From Hymenobacter armeniacus (GTDB taxonomy: Bacteria > Bacteroidota > Bacteroidia > Cytophagales > Hymenobacteraceae), in assembly GCF_014699055.1 (NCBI RefSeq), contig NZ_JACXAC010000004.1, forward strand, positions 707,285 through 771,284: DNA of 64,000 bases, in the 5' to 3' direction. The notes below the pieces were generated by a model that worked only from the letters and a program-made list of their open reading frames with translations, searched no databases and was not told where the DNA came from. Both the position numbers and the translations under genes were made by a program. This document shows, one piece after another, positions 1 to 9,857 of the stretch (position 1 is its first letter; each line of letters starts with the position of its first letter).

Positions 1-1037
1 ACGGTAAAAAGAAAAAATTCATGGGCAGCTTCGTGCGCTACGAAAAGTCGGCGCACCTGTTCCACGACGGCGTGATGACGCAGCCGCTTCGGGTAGAAAC
101 CGACCGCGACATCTGCTTGCTGGGCCACGACGCCAAAAGCAAACGATTCCGGTATGGCGTGTTCAGCCAGGCTGCCTACCGCTTGCTGCGCGCCCAGATG
201 GGCCTGCCCTTGCTGGAAGGCCGCAATAAAACCCGGTCCGGCGACGACGCCCTGCTGCTGGAGCGCCTCTATCCGCACCTGTCCACGGCCTCGCTGCTGC
301 CCGAGCCGGGCTTTCTCTACACCGAGTTTGACCGCCACGGCGCCATGGACCGGCCCGGCGAACCCGGCCATTACGTGGCCTCGACGCCCGCCTGGCAGCC
401 CCGCGCCGTGAAGTCGTACCGCTACAAGTCCGGCGGCCGCATCGACCGGCGCCAGCCCGACGCCTCGCTGCGCCCGCCTTATGGCAACAACCTCGTGCAG
501 GTGCTGGAGCAGCACGCCGACCTGCGCCAGGAGTTTGCCGGGCTGTTTGCGGAGCGTGGCCTGCGCCTGCGGGTGCGCCCCGACGCCGGCCGCTTTGAGG
601 TGATGAAGGAAATTGACGGGCTGAGCTTTGCTTATCCGTATTCGGGCAGCGGCGACACGCTGCAGCGCTTCGGCTTCTACTTAGCGGCTATGGAATCGAA
701 CCGCGACACCGTGATTCTGCTGGAAGAGCCGGAGGCCCATTCCTATCCGCAGTACGTGTCGCAGCTGGCCGAACGCATTGCCACGCAGCAGGAAAACCAG
801 TTTTTTGTGACCACCCACAACCCGCACTTCTTCAGCGAAGTGCTGGAAAACATGGTGCCCTACGAAAACCGCGTGCCCGAACTGGCCGTGTTTGTGGCGT
901 ACTACAAAGATTTTCAAACCAAAGTCCGGCAGCTGTCGGACGAAGAAGTGCGCGGCCTGCGGCGCGACAGCCTGGAAGTGTTCAATAACCTTGGCGACCT
1001 TGAGCAGGAACGCATGGCGCTGCGCAAGGTGGGCTAG
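1..1037 (+). CDS. AAA family ATPase, C-terminal part (5' end outside window)
   Basis: The reading frame is open to the left edge (first full codon at 3), so the first visible ATG at 21 is probably internal. Counting from that ATG, a signature-like YSGSGDTLQRF lies at 207-217, Walker B ILLEEPEAH at 232-240, and a switch-type TTHN at 264-267. No Walker A (GxxxxGKS/T) is present, and it should lie in the missing upstream part. The layout fits the AAA_15/AAA_21 (OLD-like) ABC-type ATPases, which often work with a nuclease or other effector in defence or DNA maintenance. No TOPRIM domain is visible. The partner and role cannot be judged because the upstream side is cut off. A strong terminator follows. 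Confidence 0.75.
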   Translation, partial: GKKKKFMGSFVRYEKSAHLFHDGVMTQPLRVETDRDICLLGHDAKSKRFRYGVFSQAAYRLLRAQMGLPLLEGRNKTRSGDDALLLERLYPHLSTASLLPEPGFLYTEFDRHGAMDRPGEPGHYVASTPAWQPRAVKSYRYKSGGRIDRRQPDASLRPPYGNNLVQVLEQHADLRQEFAGLFAERGLRLRVRPDAGRFEVMKEIDGLSFAYPYSGSGDTLQRFGFYLAAMESNRDTVILLEEPEAHSYPQYVSQLAERIATQQENQFFVTTHNPHFFSEVLENMVPYENRVPELAVFVAYYKDFQTKVRQLSDEEVRGLRRDSLEVFNNLGDLEQERMALRKVG

Positions 1038-1050
1038 CCCCAATCCGCTC

Positions 1051-1102
1051 AAGCCAACAAAAAGCCCCTTGCAGCAAACTGCAAGGGGCTTTTTGTTGGC
1101 TT
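1051..1102 (+). terminator. Rho-independent terminator-like hairpin
   Basis: A perfect 24-bp inverted repeat (1051-1074 and 1079-1102) with loop CAAA. The right arm contains a T run. It lies 14 bases after the AAA ATPase stop codon and separates that gene from the next. Confidence 0.85.
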
Positions 1103-1171
1103 GTTTATGCCCAAAAATGCCCTGGAAGGACGTTTTAGCCTAACCGCACTTTGGGACTGACGTATAAGCAA

Positions 1172-1657
1172 ATGTCCGCAATTATTCTTCTGCCTATGCC
1201 AGCATTTCCCACCGATGCTTTCTCGCTAGAATACCGTTCCGATTTGGGCGTGCTCATTGGCCGTTGGCTGCAGGCCATGCCACCGCCCGAAGTGCAGGGC
1301 ACCTACCAAGCCATGCTGGCGGCGGCAAAGGAGCACGGCAACTGCCGGTTTTGGCTGCTGGACCTGCGCCGGCGCCCGCTCGACGGCCCGGACCTGAACG
1401 AGTGGTTTCGGGACCAGTTTTCGCCACAGGTGGCGGCGGCGTTGGGCGGGCCGCTGTTCACGGCCTACCTCTCGGGCCCGCACCAGCGCCAAGCCGCCGA
1501 AAGCGCCGAGATGGAAGCCCACCTGCGCCAAGCCGCGAGCATCGATTCTTACCCGCTGTTTTACGACAACGAAGCCGACGCCATGGAATGGCTGCGCGAC
1601 CAGCAGGAGCGCGCCGGCATGCTGCCTGCGCCAGAAGAAGAGAAACGACCCCGATAA
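1172..1657 (+). CDS. hypothetical protein, about 161 aa
   Basis: Soluble protein without signal peptide or membrane segment. A central strand-rich part (LEYRSDLGVLIGRW, then WLLDLRRRP) followed by helices resembles the general alpha/beta layout of SpoIIAA/STAS-like single-domain proteins seen in Bacteroidota, but I cannot assign a family. The start is uncertain: ATG at 1172 is used here, and ATG at 1196 gives a 153-aa protein beginning MPAFPTDAF. It stands alone between a terminator and the aldehyde dehydrogenase promoter. Confidence 0.6.
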   Translation: MSAIILLPMPAFPTDAFSLEYRSDLGVLIGRWLQAMPPPEVQGTYQAMLAAAKEHGNCRFWLLDLRRRPLDGPDLNEWFRDQFSPQVAAALGGPLFTAYLSGPHQRQAAESAEMEAHLRQAASIDSYPLFYDNEADAMEWLRDQQERAGMLPAPEEEKRPR

Positions 1658-1742
1658 GCAGCTGCGGGTTGGTATTTGGGGCGCGCAGCGTTGCCACACG
1701 GCTGGCCGCGGGGAAGTAAGCGCTTCGTTGGATGGCACGCTG

Positions 1743-1750
1743 TAGCTTTG
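1743..1750 (+). promoter_or_regulatory. candidate -7 element TAGCTTTG
   Basis: Exact match to the Bacteroidota -7 consensus TAnnTTTG, 29 bases before the aldehyde dehydrogenase ATG. No good TTTG -33 box lies at the usual spacing, so the call rests on the -7 element and its position. Confidence 0.5.
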
Positions 1751-1779
1751 CCGGCGCAACATCCCACCCCGATTTTCTT

Positions 1780-3384
1780 ATGAAGCAAGCCCTCGAAGAA
1801 GCCACCGCGCCCGACGTGACCGTGGCCCATCCGCACGAAGACCCCCACGGCATTCAGGACGTGCTGCGCCAGCTGGGCGTGGCTTCCGACAACGCCGCCT
1901 ACAGCACCGGCCGCGCCTGGGGCGGCCAGGCCAACGCCACCCGCCACACCGTGCAGGCGCCCGCCGACGGCCGCCGCATTGCCAGCGTGGCCTTCGCCAC
2001 CCTCGACGACTACGACACCGTCATCAAAACCGCGCAGGAAGCTTTCCAGACCTGGCGCTTGGTGCCGGCGCCTAAGCGCGGCGAAATCGTGCGCCAAATT
2101 GGCAACAAGCTGCGCGAGTACAAGGAGCCGCTGGGCAAGCTGGTGAGCGCCGAAATGGGCAAAATTCTTCAGGAAGGCCTCGGCGAAGTGCAGGAGATGA
2201 TTGACATCTGCGACTTTGCGGTGGGCCTCTCGCGCCAGCTGCACGGCTTCACCATGCACTCGGAGCGCCCGGCGCACCGCATGTACGAGCAGTACCACCC
2301 GCTGGGCCTGGTGGGCATCATTTCGGCCTTCAACTTCCCGGTGGCCGTGTGGAGCTGGAACGCCATGCTGGCCGCCGTGTGCGGCGACGTGAGCATCTGG
2401 AAGCCCTCGGAGAAGACGCCGCTCACGGCCGTGGCCGTGCAGCACATCATCCGCGAGGTGCTGGAAGAAAACGACATTCCCGAAGGCGTGTTCAGCCTGA
2501 TTGTGGGCGGGGCCGACATTGGCGCCGCCATGGCCGCCGACAAGCGCGTGCCGCTGGTGTCGGCCACGGGCAGCACCCGCATGGGCCGCAAAGTAGGGGA
2601 GGTGGTGGGCGCCCGCCTGGGCCGCGCCCTGCTGGAGCTGGGCGGCAACAACGCCATCATCGTGACCAAAAACGCCGACCTCGACATTGCCATCCGGGCC
2701 ATTGTGTTTGGGGCGGTGGGCACAGCTGGGCAGCGCTGCACCAGCACCCGCCGCGTCATCATCGAAGACAGCGTGTTTGAGGAGGTGAAAAGCCGCTTGC
2801 TGGCCGTGTATCCCAAGCTCCCCATTGGCCACCCGCTGCAGGAAGGCACCCTGGTGGGCCCGCTCATCGACGGCGACGCGGTGCGCATGTTCAGCGAAGC
2901 CCTGGCCAACGTGCAGGCCGAAGGCGGCAAGCTGCTCACCGGTGGCCAAGTGCTGAGCGGCGCCGAGCTGCACGGCGGTCACTACGTGCAGCCCGCGCTG
3001 GTGGAAGTGGAAAACCACTACCACACGGTGCAGGAAGAAACGTTTGCGCCCATTCTCTACCTCATCAAGTACAGCGGCGGGGTCGAAAAAGCCATTGAGC
3101 TCCAAAACGACGTGCGCCAAGGCTTGTCGTCCAGCATCTTCACCCTCAACATGCGCGAAGCCGAAGCCTTCCTGGCCGCCACCGGCTCCGACTGCGGCAT
3201 TGCCAACGTGAACATCGGCACGAGCGGCGCCGAAATCGGCGGCGCGTTTGGCGGCGAGAAGGAAACCGGCGGCGGCCGTGAGTCCGGCTCCGACGCCTGG
3301 AAGGTCTACATGCGCCGCCAGACCAACACCGTCAACTACAGCACCGAGCTGCCCCTGGCGCAGGGCATCAAGTTCGATATTTAA
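1780..3384 (+). CDS. amaB: aldehyde dehydrogenase, ALDH7 / L-aminoadipate-semialdehyde dehydrogenase type
   Basis: A 534-aa NAD-dependent aldehyde dehydrogenase. It carries the ALDH7 core FNFPVAVWSWNAMLA, the cofactor-site WKPSEKTPL, the general base region LELGGNNAI and the nucleophile region GQRCTSTRR. The family (antiquitin / AmaB) oxidises L-2-aminoadipate 6-semialdehyde, in equilibrium with piperideine-6-carboxylate, to 2-aminoadipate in lysine breakdown. Length is normal for the family. The ATG at 1780 follows a -7 promoter element. It is monocistronic, and no other lysine-catabolic gene is adjacent. The exact substrate is inferred from the family. Confidence 0.88.
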   Translation: MKQALEEATAPDVTVAHPHEDPHGIQDVLRQLGVASDNAAYSTGRAWGGQANATRHTVQAPADGRRIASVAFATLDDYDTVIKTAQEAFQTWRLVPAPKRGEIVRQIGNKLREYKEPLGKLVSAEMGKILQEGLGEVQEMIDICDFAVGLSRQLHGFTMHSERPAHRMYEQYHPLGLVGIISAFNFPVAVWSWNAMLAAVCGDVSIWKPSEKTPLTAVAVQHIIREVLEENDIPEGVFSLIVGGADIGAAMAADKRVPLVSATGSTRMGRKVGEVVGARLGRALLELGGNNAIIVTKNADLDIAIRAIVFGAVGTAGQRCTSTRRVIIEDSVFEEVKSRLLAVYPKLPIGHPLQEGTLVGPLIDGDAVRMFSEALANVQAEGGKLLTGGQVLSGAELHGGHYVQPALVEVENHYHTVQEETFAPILYLIKYSGGVEKAIELQNDVRQGLSSSIFTLNMREAEAFLAATGSDCGIANVNIGTSGAEIGGAFGGEKETGGGRESGSDAWKVYMRRQTNTVNYSTELPLAQGIKFDI

Positions 3385-3409
3385 TCGAACTGACTAAGGC
3401 AACCGCACA

Positions 3410-3441
3410 AAAAAGCCGCTCAGGAACCTGAGCGGCTTTTT
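3410..3441. terminator. bidirectional terminator hairpin
   Basis: Perfect 15-bp arms (3410-3424 and 3427-3441) with A and T runs at the outer ends. It lies between the converging aldehyde dehydrogenase and glycosyltransferase genes, so it can serve both. Confidence 0.8.
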
Positions 3442-3463
3442 GCGTCTTGGCGAAGCTGCTTTG

Positions 3464-4200
3464 CTACGCTTCCTTCTTCCGAAAATCGCCTCGGGAGAAA
3501 TGTTTTTCGATGAGGCAGTACATCATGATGAAGAAATAGCGCGAGCCCATCTCCTTGATTTTGAGCTTGCTCTCGCCGTACTTGCGGTTGGTCCAGGAGT
3601 TGGGCACCACGGCGTAGGAATAGCCCCGCACGATGGCCTTGAGCGGCAGTTCGAGGGTGAGGTTGAAGTGGGGCGAGAGGAAGGGCTTGAGCCCGTCCAT
3701 GGTGCGGCGGCGGTAGAGCTTGAAGGCGTTGGTGCAGTCGTTGTACTTGAGCCCGAACAAGGTCTTGACGATGGCGTTGGCCACGCGGTTGAGCGTCTTT
3801 TTGTGGGCCGGGTAGTCCACCACCCGGCCCCCCTTTATCCAGCGCGAGCCGAAGACGCAGTCGTAGCCGCCGGCCTGCATGGTGCGGTAGTAGCGCACCA
3901 GGTCGGCCGGGTCGTCGCTGAGGTCGGCCATCATCACGGCCACGCACTCGCCCGTGTAGCGCTCGAGGCCGTAGCGCACGGCGTAGCCGAAGCCGTTGGG
4001 CCCGGGGTTGGTGTAGTAGGTCAGCGCCGGGATTTCCCGCGCCAGGGCCTCGAGCGCGCCCAGGGTGTTGTCCTTCGAGTTGTCGTTGGTGACGACGATT
4101 TCGTGGTCGATGCCTTCGGCCACCAGCGCCGCGTGCAGCGTGCGCAGCGTCTCGCCGATGCTCTCTTCCTCGTTGTAGGCCGGAATGACGACGCTCAGCT

Positions 4201-4204
<4 letters not shown>
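3464..4204 (-). CDS. glycosyltransferase family 2
   Basis: A 246-aa GT-A fold enzyme. The N-terminal nucleotide-sugar site is [14 protein letters not shown], and an acidic metal-binding region [12 protein letters not shown] follows near residue 93. There is no clear transmembrane segment at the C-terminus, unlike the longer dolichol-phosphate mannose synthase types. The chosen start overlaps the upstream epimerase stop codon by 4 bases (ATGA), so it is translationally coupled and last in a three-gene operon. It probably transfers a sugar made or modified by the two epimerases; donor and acceptor are unknown. Confidence 0.88.
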
Positions 4205-5271
<1,067 letters not shown>

Positions 5272-5292
5272 ATTAGATAAAATGCAGGCCTT

Positions 5293-6363
5293 TTAGCCCA
5301 GGATGGGTTTCAGCTGCGCTTCGTTTTCGCGCAGCCAGTTGTACACGTCGGTTACGATTTGCTCGGCCGAGCGTTTGGGCGTCCAGCCGGTCAGCTCGGT
5401 CACGCGGGCGTTGTCGGTGAGGTAGAGCTGGATGTCGGCCTGCCGGTTTTCGACCTGCGAGCTGATGGGTACGGTATTGCCGGTCACGCGTTGGCAAATG
5501 GCCGTCAATTCCTGCAAACTCACGCTGATGTCGCGGCCGCCGCCCACGTTCAGGGTCTTGCCGTTCACCTGTTCCAGGTTTTCGAGCTGGTACTTCACCA
5601 GGTCGAACAGGTCGTCGACGTGCAGGATGTCGCGCACCTGCTTGCCGGTGCCGCCGAAGCCGAAATAGCCCAGCGGCTGCTTCCAGAAGTGGCGGGCCAC
5701 CCACAGCACAATCACGCCCTGGTCGACCTTGCCCATCTGCCAGGGGCCGGTGAGCACACCGCAACGGTTTATCACCGTGCGCATGTTGTAGAAGTGGTGG
5801 TATTCCTGAATCAGGTACTCCGAGCACAGCTTGGTGGCGCCGTAGAGCGAGCGGTAGCCCTCCAGCGGAAAGTCTTCGGCCAGGCCCGCGGGCGAGATGC
5901 CGGCAATGGGCTGCTCGGCACTCACCTCGAAGCGCGTTTCGGCCTCCACGGTCTGGATTTTGTCGATTTGGTTAATCGGATAAATCCGGCTCGTGGACAG
6001 GAACACAAACGCCGCGTTGTGCTGGCGGGCGTAGTTCAGGCAGTTCACCGTGCCCGTCAGGTTGGTGTTAATCAGGTAGTCCGGGGCCGAGGTGAGGCCG
6101 GCCAGCACCGAGGGCTCGGCCGAGGCTTCGATGACGGCGTCCACGGCGGGCAGGGCGTCGAAATCCTCTTTGTTGCGAATGTCGCCGTGCACGAACTCAA
6201 TGCCGGCTTCGCGCAGGCGGGGCAGGTTCAGCTCCGAGCCGCGGCGTTTGAGGTTGTCGAGGGCAAAGATGCGGCACTCGGGATAGGCTTCGCGGAAGCG
6301 AAGGGCCAGGGCCGAGCCCACAAAGCCAGCGCCACCGGTGATAAGGAGAGATTTTACAGACAT
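5293..6363 (-). CDS. NAD-dependent epimerase/dehydratase, extended SDR
   Basis: A 356-aa extended SDR with GGAGFVG at the N-terminus, STSRIYPIN, an intact catalytic YGATK, and GTGKQVRDILHVDDL in the substrate half. It is related to CDP-paratose 2-epimerase-like proteins and is a distant paralogue of the next gene, with the same length. It is the first gene of the minus-strand operon with the second epimerase and the glycosyltransferase. The product is probably a nucleotide-linked deoxysugar or altered hexose for surface glycan. The usual CDP-paratose synthesis genes are not in the window, so that substrate is not established. Confidence 0.87.
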   Translation of the reverse strand: MSVKSLLITGGAGFVGSALALRFREAYPECRIFALDNLKRRGSELNLPRLREAGIEFVHGDIRNKEDFDALPAVDAVIEASAEPSVLAGLTSAPDYLINTNLTGTVNCLNYARQHNAAFVFLSTSRIYPINQIDKIQTVEAETRFEVSAEQPIAGISPAGLAEDFPLEGYRSLYGATKLCSEYLIQEYHHFYNMRTVINRCGVLTGPWQMGKVDQGVIVLWVARHFWKQPLGYFGFGGTGKQVRDILHVDDLFDLVKYQLENLEQVNGKTLNVGGGRDISVSLQELTAICQRVTGNTVPISSQVENRQADIQLYLTDNARVTELTGWTPKRSAEQIVTDVYNWLRENEAQLKPILG

Positions 6364-6462
6364 ACAGAGGGATTATGCTGTAAAATTAAGGGTAAAGGGC
6401 GCAAAGGACTTGCGTTGTTTTGCAGCGTTCTTTAAATCAAGTAGTTGTGTTTGAGGGCTGGC

Positions 6463-7038
6463 TCAGTGAGGGTCCTCAACCTTGATATCGCCGTGGCCTT
6501 TGTGGTAAAGCGTGGTGCCGCTATACATCACGTAGTACACCCGGTAGAGCTGGCCACGCTTAAACGAACTGCCGCTGATGTCGAACTGAAAATCCTGATT
6601 AGGAGAAAGGCCCGGCGAAGTGGCTTCGATAAGAGACTGATACACCTGGTTCACCACCACCACTTTGCAGCGCACTGCGGGTGCGTTTTGTGCCGAGGAA
6701 TAGGAGAACCTAAACGCCCCGACGGCGGGGTTGGGATAACCGGCCGTGTAGATTTTGCCGGGGTTCTGCACGGGGCCGTTCAGGTCGAGCCCCAGCGATT
6801 GGAAAAGCTTTTGCTCCGTGGTGTTCCATTTGCCGTCGAGCTTCCAGTCCGTTTCGTCGCCCTGCCCCATGGGCAGGTTGTTGCCGGTACGCATGTCGTA
6901 GCCTGCGCCGGGCCCGAAATTGATGAACAGACTGGACGACGCATCCGAGTCGCTTTTAGAGCAGCTGCTGAGCGACAGGCTGGCTCCGAGAACAAGCAAC
7001 ACGAGGCCGAAGGACCGCAAACGGAGTGGTAGAGGCAT
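6463..7038 (-). CDS. putative lipoprotein, 191 aa
   Basis: The N-terminus is a lipoprotein signal: positively charged start, hydrophobic LVLLVLGASL, then SLSSC with the lipid-acceptor Cys at residue 26, followed by a Ser/Asp-rich linker. The mature part is strand-rich and ends VYYVMYSGTTLYHKGHGDIKVEDPH. I do not recognise the family. It stands alone, 99 bases downstream of the start of the sugar operon on the same strand, and its start is divergent from the sigma factor gene. Confidence 0.75.
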   Translation of the reverse strand: MPLPLRLRSFGLVLLVLGASLSLSSCSKSDSDASSSLFINFGPGAGYDMRTGNNLPMGQGDETDWKLDGKWNTTEQKLFQSLGLDLNGPVQNPGKIYTAGYPNPAVGAFRFSYSSAQNAPAVRCKVVVVNQVYQSLIEATSPGLSPNQDFQFDISGSSFKRGQLYRVYYVMYSGTTLYHKGHGDIKVEDPH

Positions 7039-7156
7039 GGCGGAAAAGGGTTAATTTGCGAACAAGTTACGGCCGTTGGGCCTGGCTGCAACCCTGTCCC
7101 TGCGAGTGGGGTCCTTCGCTCGCTATAGCTTTTCAACACTTCGCCTTTCTCTGCAC

Positions 7157-7729
7157 ATGGAAGCCGCCGTTGCCTACGTTGACATCAATGCTCCGCTGGT
7201 GGAGCGCTGCCGCCTGAACGACCGCCAGGCCCAGGCCGAAATTTACCGGCGCTACGCCAAGGCCATGTTCAACGCGGCCCTGCGCATCACCGGCGACTAC
7301 GCCGAGGCCGAAGACGTGCTGCAGGAGTCGTTTCTGAGCGCCTTCCGGGAGCTCAGCAGCTACAAGGGCGACTCGTCGTTTGGGGCCTGGCTCAAGCGCA
7401 TCGTCGTCAACAAGAGCATCAACTGCCTGCGGCAGCGGCGCCTGGCGCTGGTGCCCCTGGGCGAGCAGCACCACGACGAACCGGCCGAGGGCGCCGGCCC
7501 TTCGCCCGAAGAAGAAGCCGACGTGAGCTACCGCGCCGACGTGCTGCGCCGCTGCATTCAGGAACTGCCCGACGGCTACCGCGTGGTGCTGAGCCTCTAC
7601 CTGCTCGAAGGCTACGACCACCTCGAAATTGCCGGCATTCTGGGCATTTCCGAGTCTACTTCCAAGTCGCAGTACAGCCGGGCCCGGGTGCGGCTGCGCG
7701 AGCTGGCGGCCCAGCGCGGCTTGAGCTAA
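7157..7729 (+). CDS. RNA polymerase sigma factor, ECF subfamily
   Basis: A 190-aa ECF sigma factor. The region 2 motif is ITGDYAEAEDVLQESFLSAFREL (about residues 43-65), followed by FGAWLKRIVVNKSINCLRQ. Region 4 has LPDGYRVVLSLYLLEGYDHLEIA and the HTH GISESTSKSQYSRARVRL. ATG at 7157 gives the normal length; a frame upstream is open but lacks family sequence. TAGCTTTT, one base off a -7 box, is 23 bases upstream. An anti-sigma-like membrane protein and an envelope protein follow in the same direction, the usual arrangement for an ECF signalling unit. Confidence 0.92.
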   Translation: MEAAVAYVDINAPLVERCRLNDRQAQAEIYRRYAKAMFNAALRITGDYAEAEDVLQESFLSAFRELSSYKGDSSFGAWLKRIVVNKSINCLRQRRLALVPLGEQHHDEPAEGAGPSPEEEADVSYRADVLRRCIQELPDGYRVVLSLYLLEGYDHLEIAGILGISESTSKSQYSRARVRLRELAAQRGLS

Positions 7730-7867
7730 GCCACATCCATTCGTGTTACCATCCGTTATTCTTATTCCCTCACTACTCTTCATCCTCTTTCGCCCGGCCG
7801 CGGCAGCCACCCCATTATCCCCGCGGCCCCTTTGGAACCTGGACGAACCGTGCGTTTGCAACCATCC

Positions 7868-8608
7868 ATGAACCCGAACAAGCCCAATTCGTTAGAAAAC
7901 TTCGTCGACCGGCACCGCGCCGACTTCGACGCGCACGAGCCGCGCCCCGACCTGTGGGCCGCCCTCGAGCAGCAGCTTGCCGAACCCCTGACCCCGCCGG
8001 CCCTGCGCCTGGCCCCAGAACCCCTTGCACCCCCAGTGCCCGCCGCGCCAGCCGGTTGGCTGCAGCGCTATGGCGTGGCCGCTTCGCTGGCCCTGCTGGT
8101 GTTTGCCGCCGGCGCCAGCGAAGCCTGGAAATCGAACCATCCGGCCCCCGTGCTCACGGCCGTTGCCACGCCCAAAACCAGCACCGGCGTCTCGGCTGAA
8201 TCCGATGCGGCCCTGTACCAGGGCGGCAATCCCACGGCCCTGGCCGCCGCCGAGCGCACCACCGGCGCCGACAGCCAGCTCGTGCGAGCCGTGCGCGGCA
8301 TGGAAGCATACTACACCAATCAATTGGCCCGCCGCCAGAGCGAACTAACCGAAATGCGCGGCCCCGGCACCGCCGGCATGACCGCCGACTGGCAGCGCGA
8401 ACTGGTGTCGCTCGATTCGAGCTACCGCCAGCTGAAGGCCGAACTGCTGCACCACCCGCAGCCCGACGCCGTGCTCACGGCCATGAACCGTAACCTGCAA
8501 GTGCGGCTCGACATTCTGGACCAGCAGCTGAACCTAGGCGCCAGCGCCGCCGAGGACCACAGCACGGGCTCGTTCGTTTTGGCCGACAGCCGCCACGATT
8601 CGGAATGA
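7868..8608 (+). CDS. putative membrane anti-sigma factor
   Basis: A 246-aa protein with a short acidic cytoplasmic N-terminus (ENFVDRHRADFDAHEPRPDLW), a Pro/Ala-rich linker, one membrane helix (YGVAASLALLVFAAGA, about residues 71-86) and a helical C-terminal domain of about 150 residues outside the membrane. No zinc-binding HxxxCxxC is present, so it is not a ZAS-type anti-sigma factor. The anti-sigma role is inferred from topology and its place right after the ECF sigma gene. The stop overlaps the next start (ATGA). Confidence 0.72.
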   Translation: MNPNKPNSLENFVDRHRADFDAHEPRPDLWAALEQQLAEPLTPPALRLAPEPLAPPVPAAPAGWLQRYGVAASLALLVFAAGASEAWKSNHPAPVLTAVATPKTSTGVSAESDAALYQGGNPTALAAAERTTGADSQLVRAVRGMEAYYTNQLARRQSELTEMRGPGTAGMTADWQRELVSLDSSYRQLKAELLHHPQPDAVLTAMNRNLQVRLDILDQQLNLGASAAEDHSTGSFVLADSRHDSE

Positions 8609-9819
8609 AAAGGCTGATTCGTTGCTGGCGGCTGGCCCTGGTCGCGGCGCTGTTCGCGACGCTGGGTGCGCGGGCGCAGGCCACGCACTGGACCGGTGGC
8701 GGCTCGCAGGGCTTGGCCATCGAAGCCTTTATTGCGGTGGAATTTGCTTCGGGCGGGCCCCAAAACCCGCTGCCGGAACAGGCCACCGAGCAGCAGGAAA
8801 CCATGCTGCAGGTAGAGCAGCGCCGCCGCCTCAGCCGCAGCTACGCGGTGCCCAAGGCGGGCCGGCCGTTCTCGCTGGACACGCGCTACGGCCGGGTGCA
8901 AATCAACCCCTGGAACAAGCGCGAAATCAAGGTGGAAGCCGAGTTGATAGCGCGCTCCGAAACCGACCAGGGCGCCCGCCAGGTGCTCGACGCCTTGGGC
9001 GTGCAGTGGCTGGACTACGACGCCAAAACCGGCGGCGTGGCCGTGAGCACGCAGTTTGGTCCCCTGCTGCGCGGGCGGCCCGGCGGCTGCCGCTACGAGG
9101 TGAACTACACCGTGTGGCTGCCCCGCACCACGGCGCTGCGCGTGCACAACAACTTTGGCGAAGTGAGCATTGCCGGCGACCTCATCGGCCCCACTGAACT
9201 GGCCGTGGACTACGGCGCCCTGCGCACCGGCCGCCTCGACGGCCCGCGCAACCTGCTGCGCATCGGCAACGGCGACTGCACGGTGGCGTTTGCCGGCCGC
9301 GCCAGCATCGACGCCAGCTACGCCCGCCTGCGCCTCGACCAGGGCACGACCGTGGACCTGCGCAACAACTATTCCGACATCGACATCGGCACGGTGCAGG
9401 ACCTGACCGTGCACAGCAAGTACGGCGACGTGGCCCTGGGCAGCGTGCGCAACCTGCGCGGCTCGTCGGGCTACTCGCGCTTCACCATCGACAAAATCGG
9501 CGAGGCCCTCGACATGGCCGTGCGCTACTGCCCCGACTTTGTGGTGCGCGACATGGGCGCCAACTTCCGCCAGGTGAACCTGGACGGGGGCTTCAGCACC
9601 ATTCGGCTGGGGTTTGCCGAAGCGCCGGTGTTCCGGTTCGACGTGAGCACCGAGCAGGGCCAGCTGCTGGTGGACAAAAGCGCGGTGCGCGTGCTGTCGC
9701 AGGAAAACGGCCCGCAAACCAGCGATGTGCTGGGCGTGTTTGGCGGCCCGGTGCCGGCCCCCAACTGCGGCAATGTGAACATCAAGGTGCGCTACGGCAC
9801 GGTGCGGTTTAGCCGGTAG
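8605..9819 (+). CDS. secreted DUF4097-like beta-helix protein
   Basis: A 404-aa protein with a signal peptide (cleavage likely after GARAQA). Residues 90 to 400 are short repeated strands such as FGEVSIAGDL, YGALRTGRLD, YARLRLDQGT, YSDIDIGTVQ and YGDVALGSV, the pattern of DUF4097/putative adhesin right-handed beta-helix proteins. It is translationally coupled to the anti-sigma-like gene by a 4-base overlap. The gene context (sigma, anti-sigma, periplasmic sheet protein) suggests that it is an envelope component or sensor co-expressed with the sigma factor. Molecular role unknown. Confidence 0.8.
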   Translation: MKRLIRCWRLALVAALFATLGARAQATHWTGGGSQGLAIEAFIAVEFASGGPQNPLPEQATEQQETMLQVEQRRRLSRSYAVPKAGRPFSLDTRYGRVQINPWNKREIKVEAELIARSETDQGARQVLDALGVQWLDYDAKTGGVAVSTQFGPLLRGRPGGCRYEVNYTVWLPRTTALRVHNNFGEVSIAGDLIGPTELAVDYGALRTGRLDGPRNLLRIGNGDCTVAFAGRASIDASYARLRLDQGTTVDLRNNYSDIDIGTVQDLTVHSKYGDVALGSVRNLRGSSGYSRFTIDKIGEALDMAVRYCPDFVVRDMGANFRQVNLDGGFSTIRLGFAEAPVFRFDVSTEQGQLLVDKSAVRVLSQENGPQTSDVLGVFGGPVPAPNCGNVNIKVRYGTVRFSR

Positions 9820-9857
9820 GGGAGGCGTTTCGCGGCCGCGTGCCGTTCTTTGAAACG

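Noticed and set aside
1561..3120. 519-codon minus-strand frame
   Set aside because: Antisense of the aldehyde dehydrogenase gene, whose protein has all family motifs.
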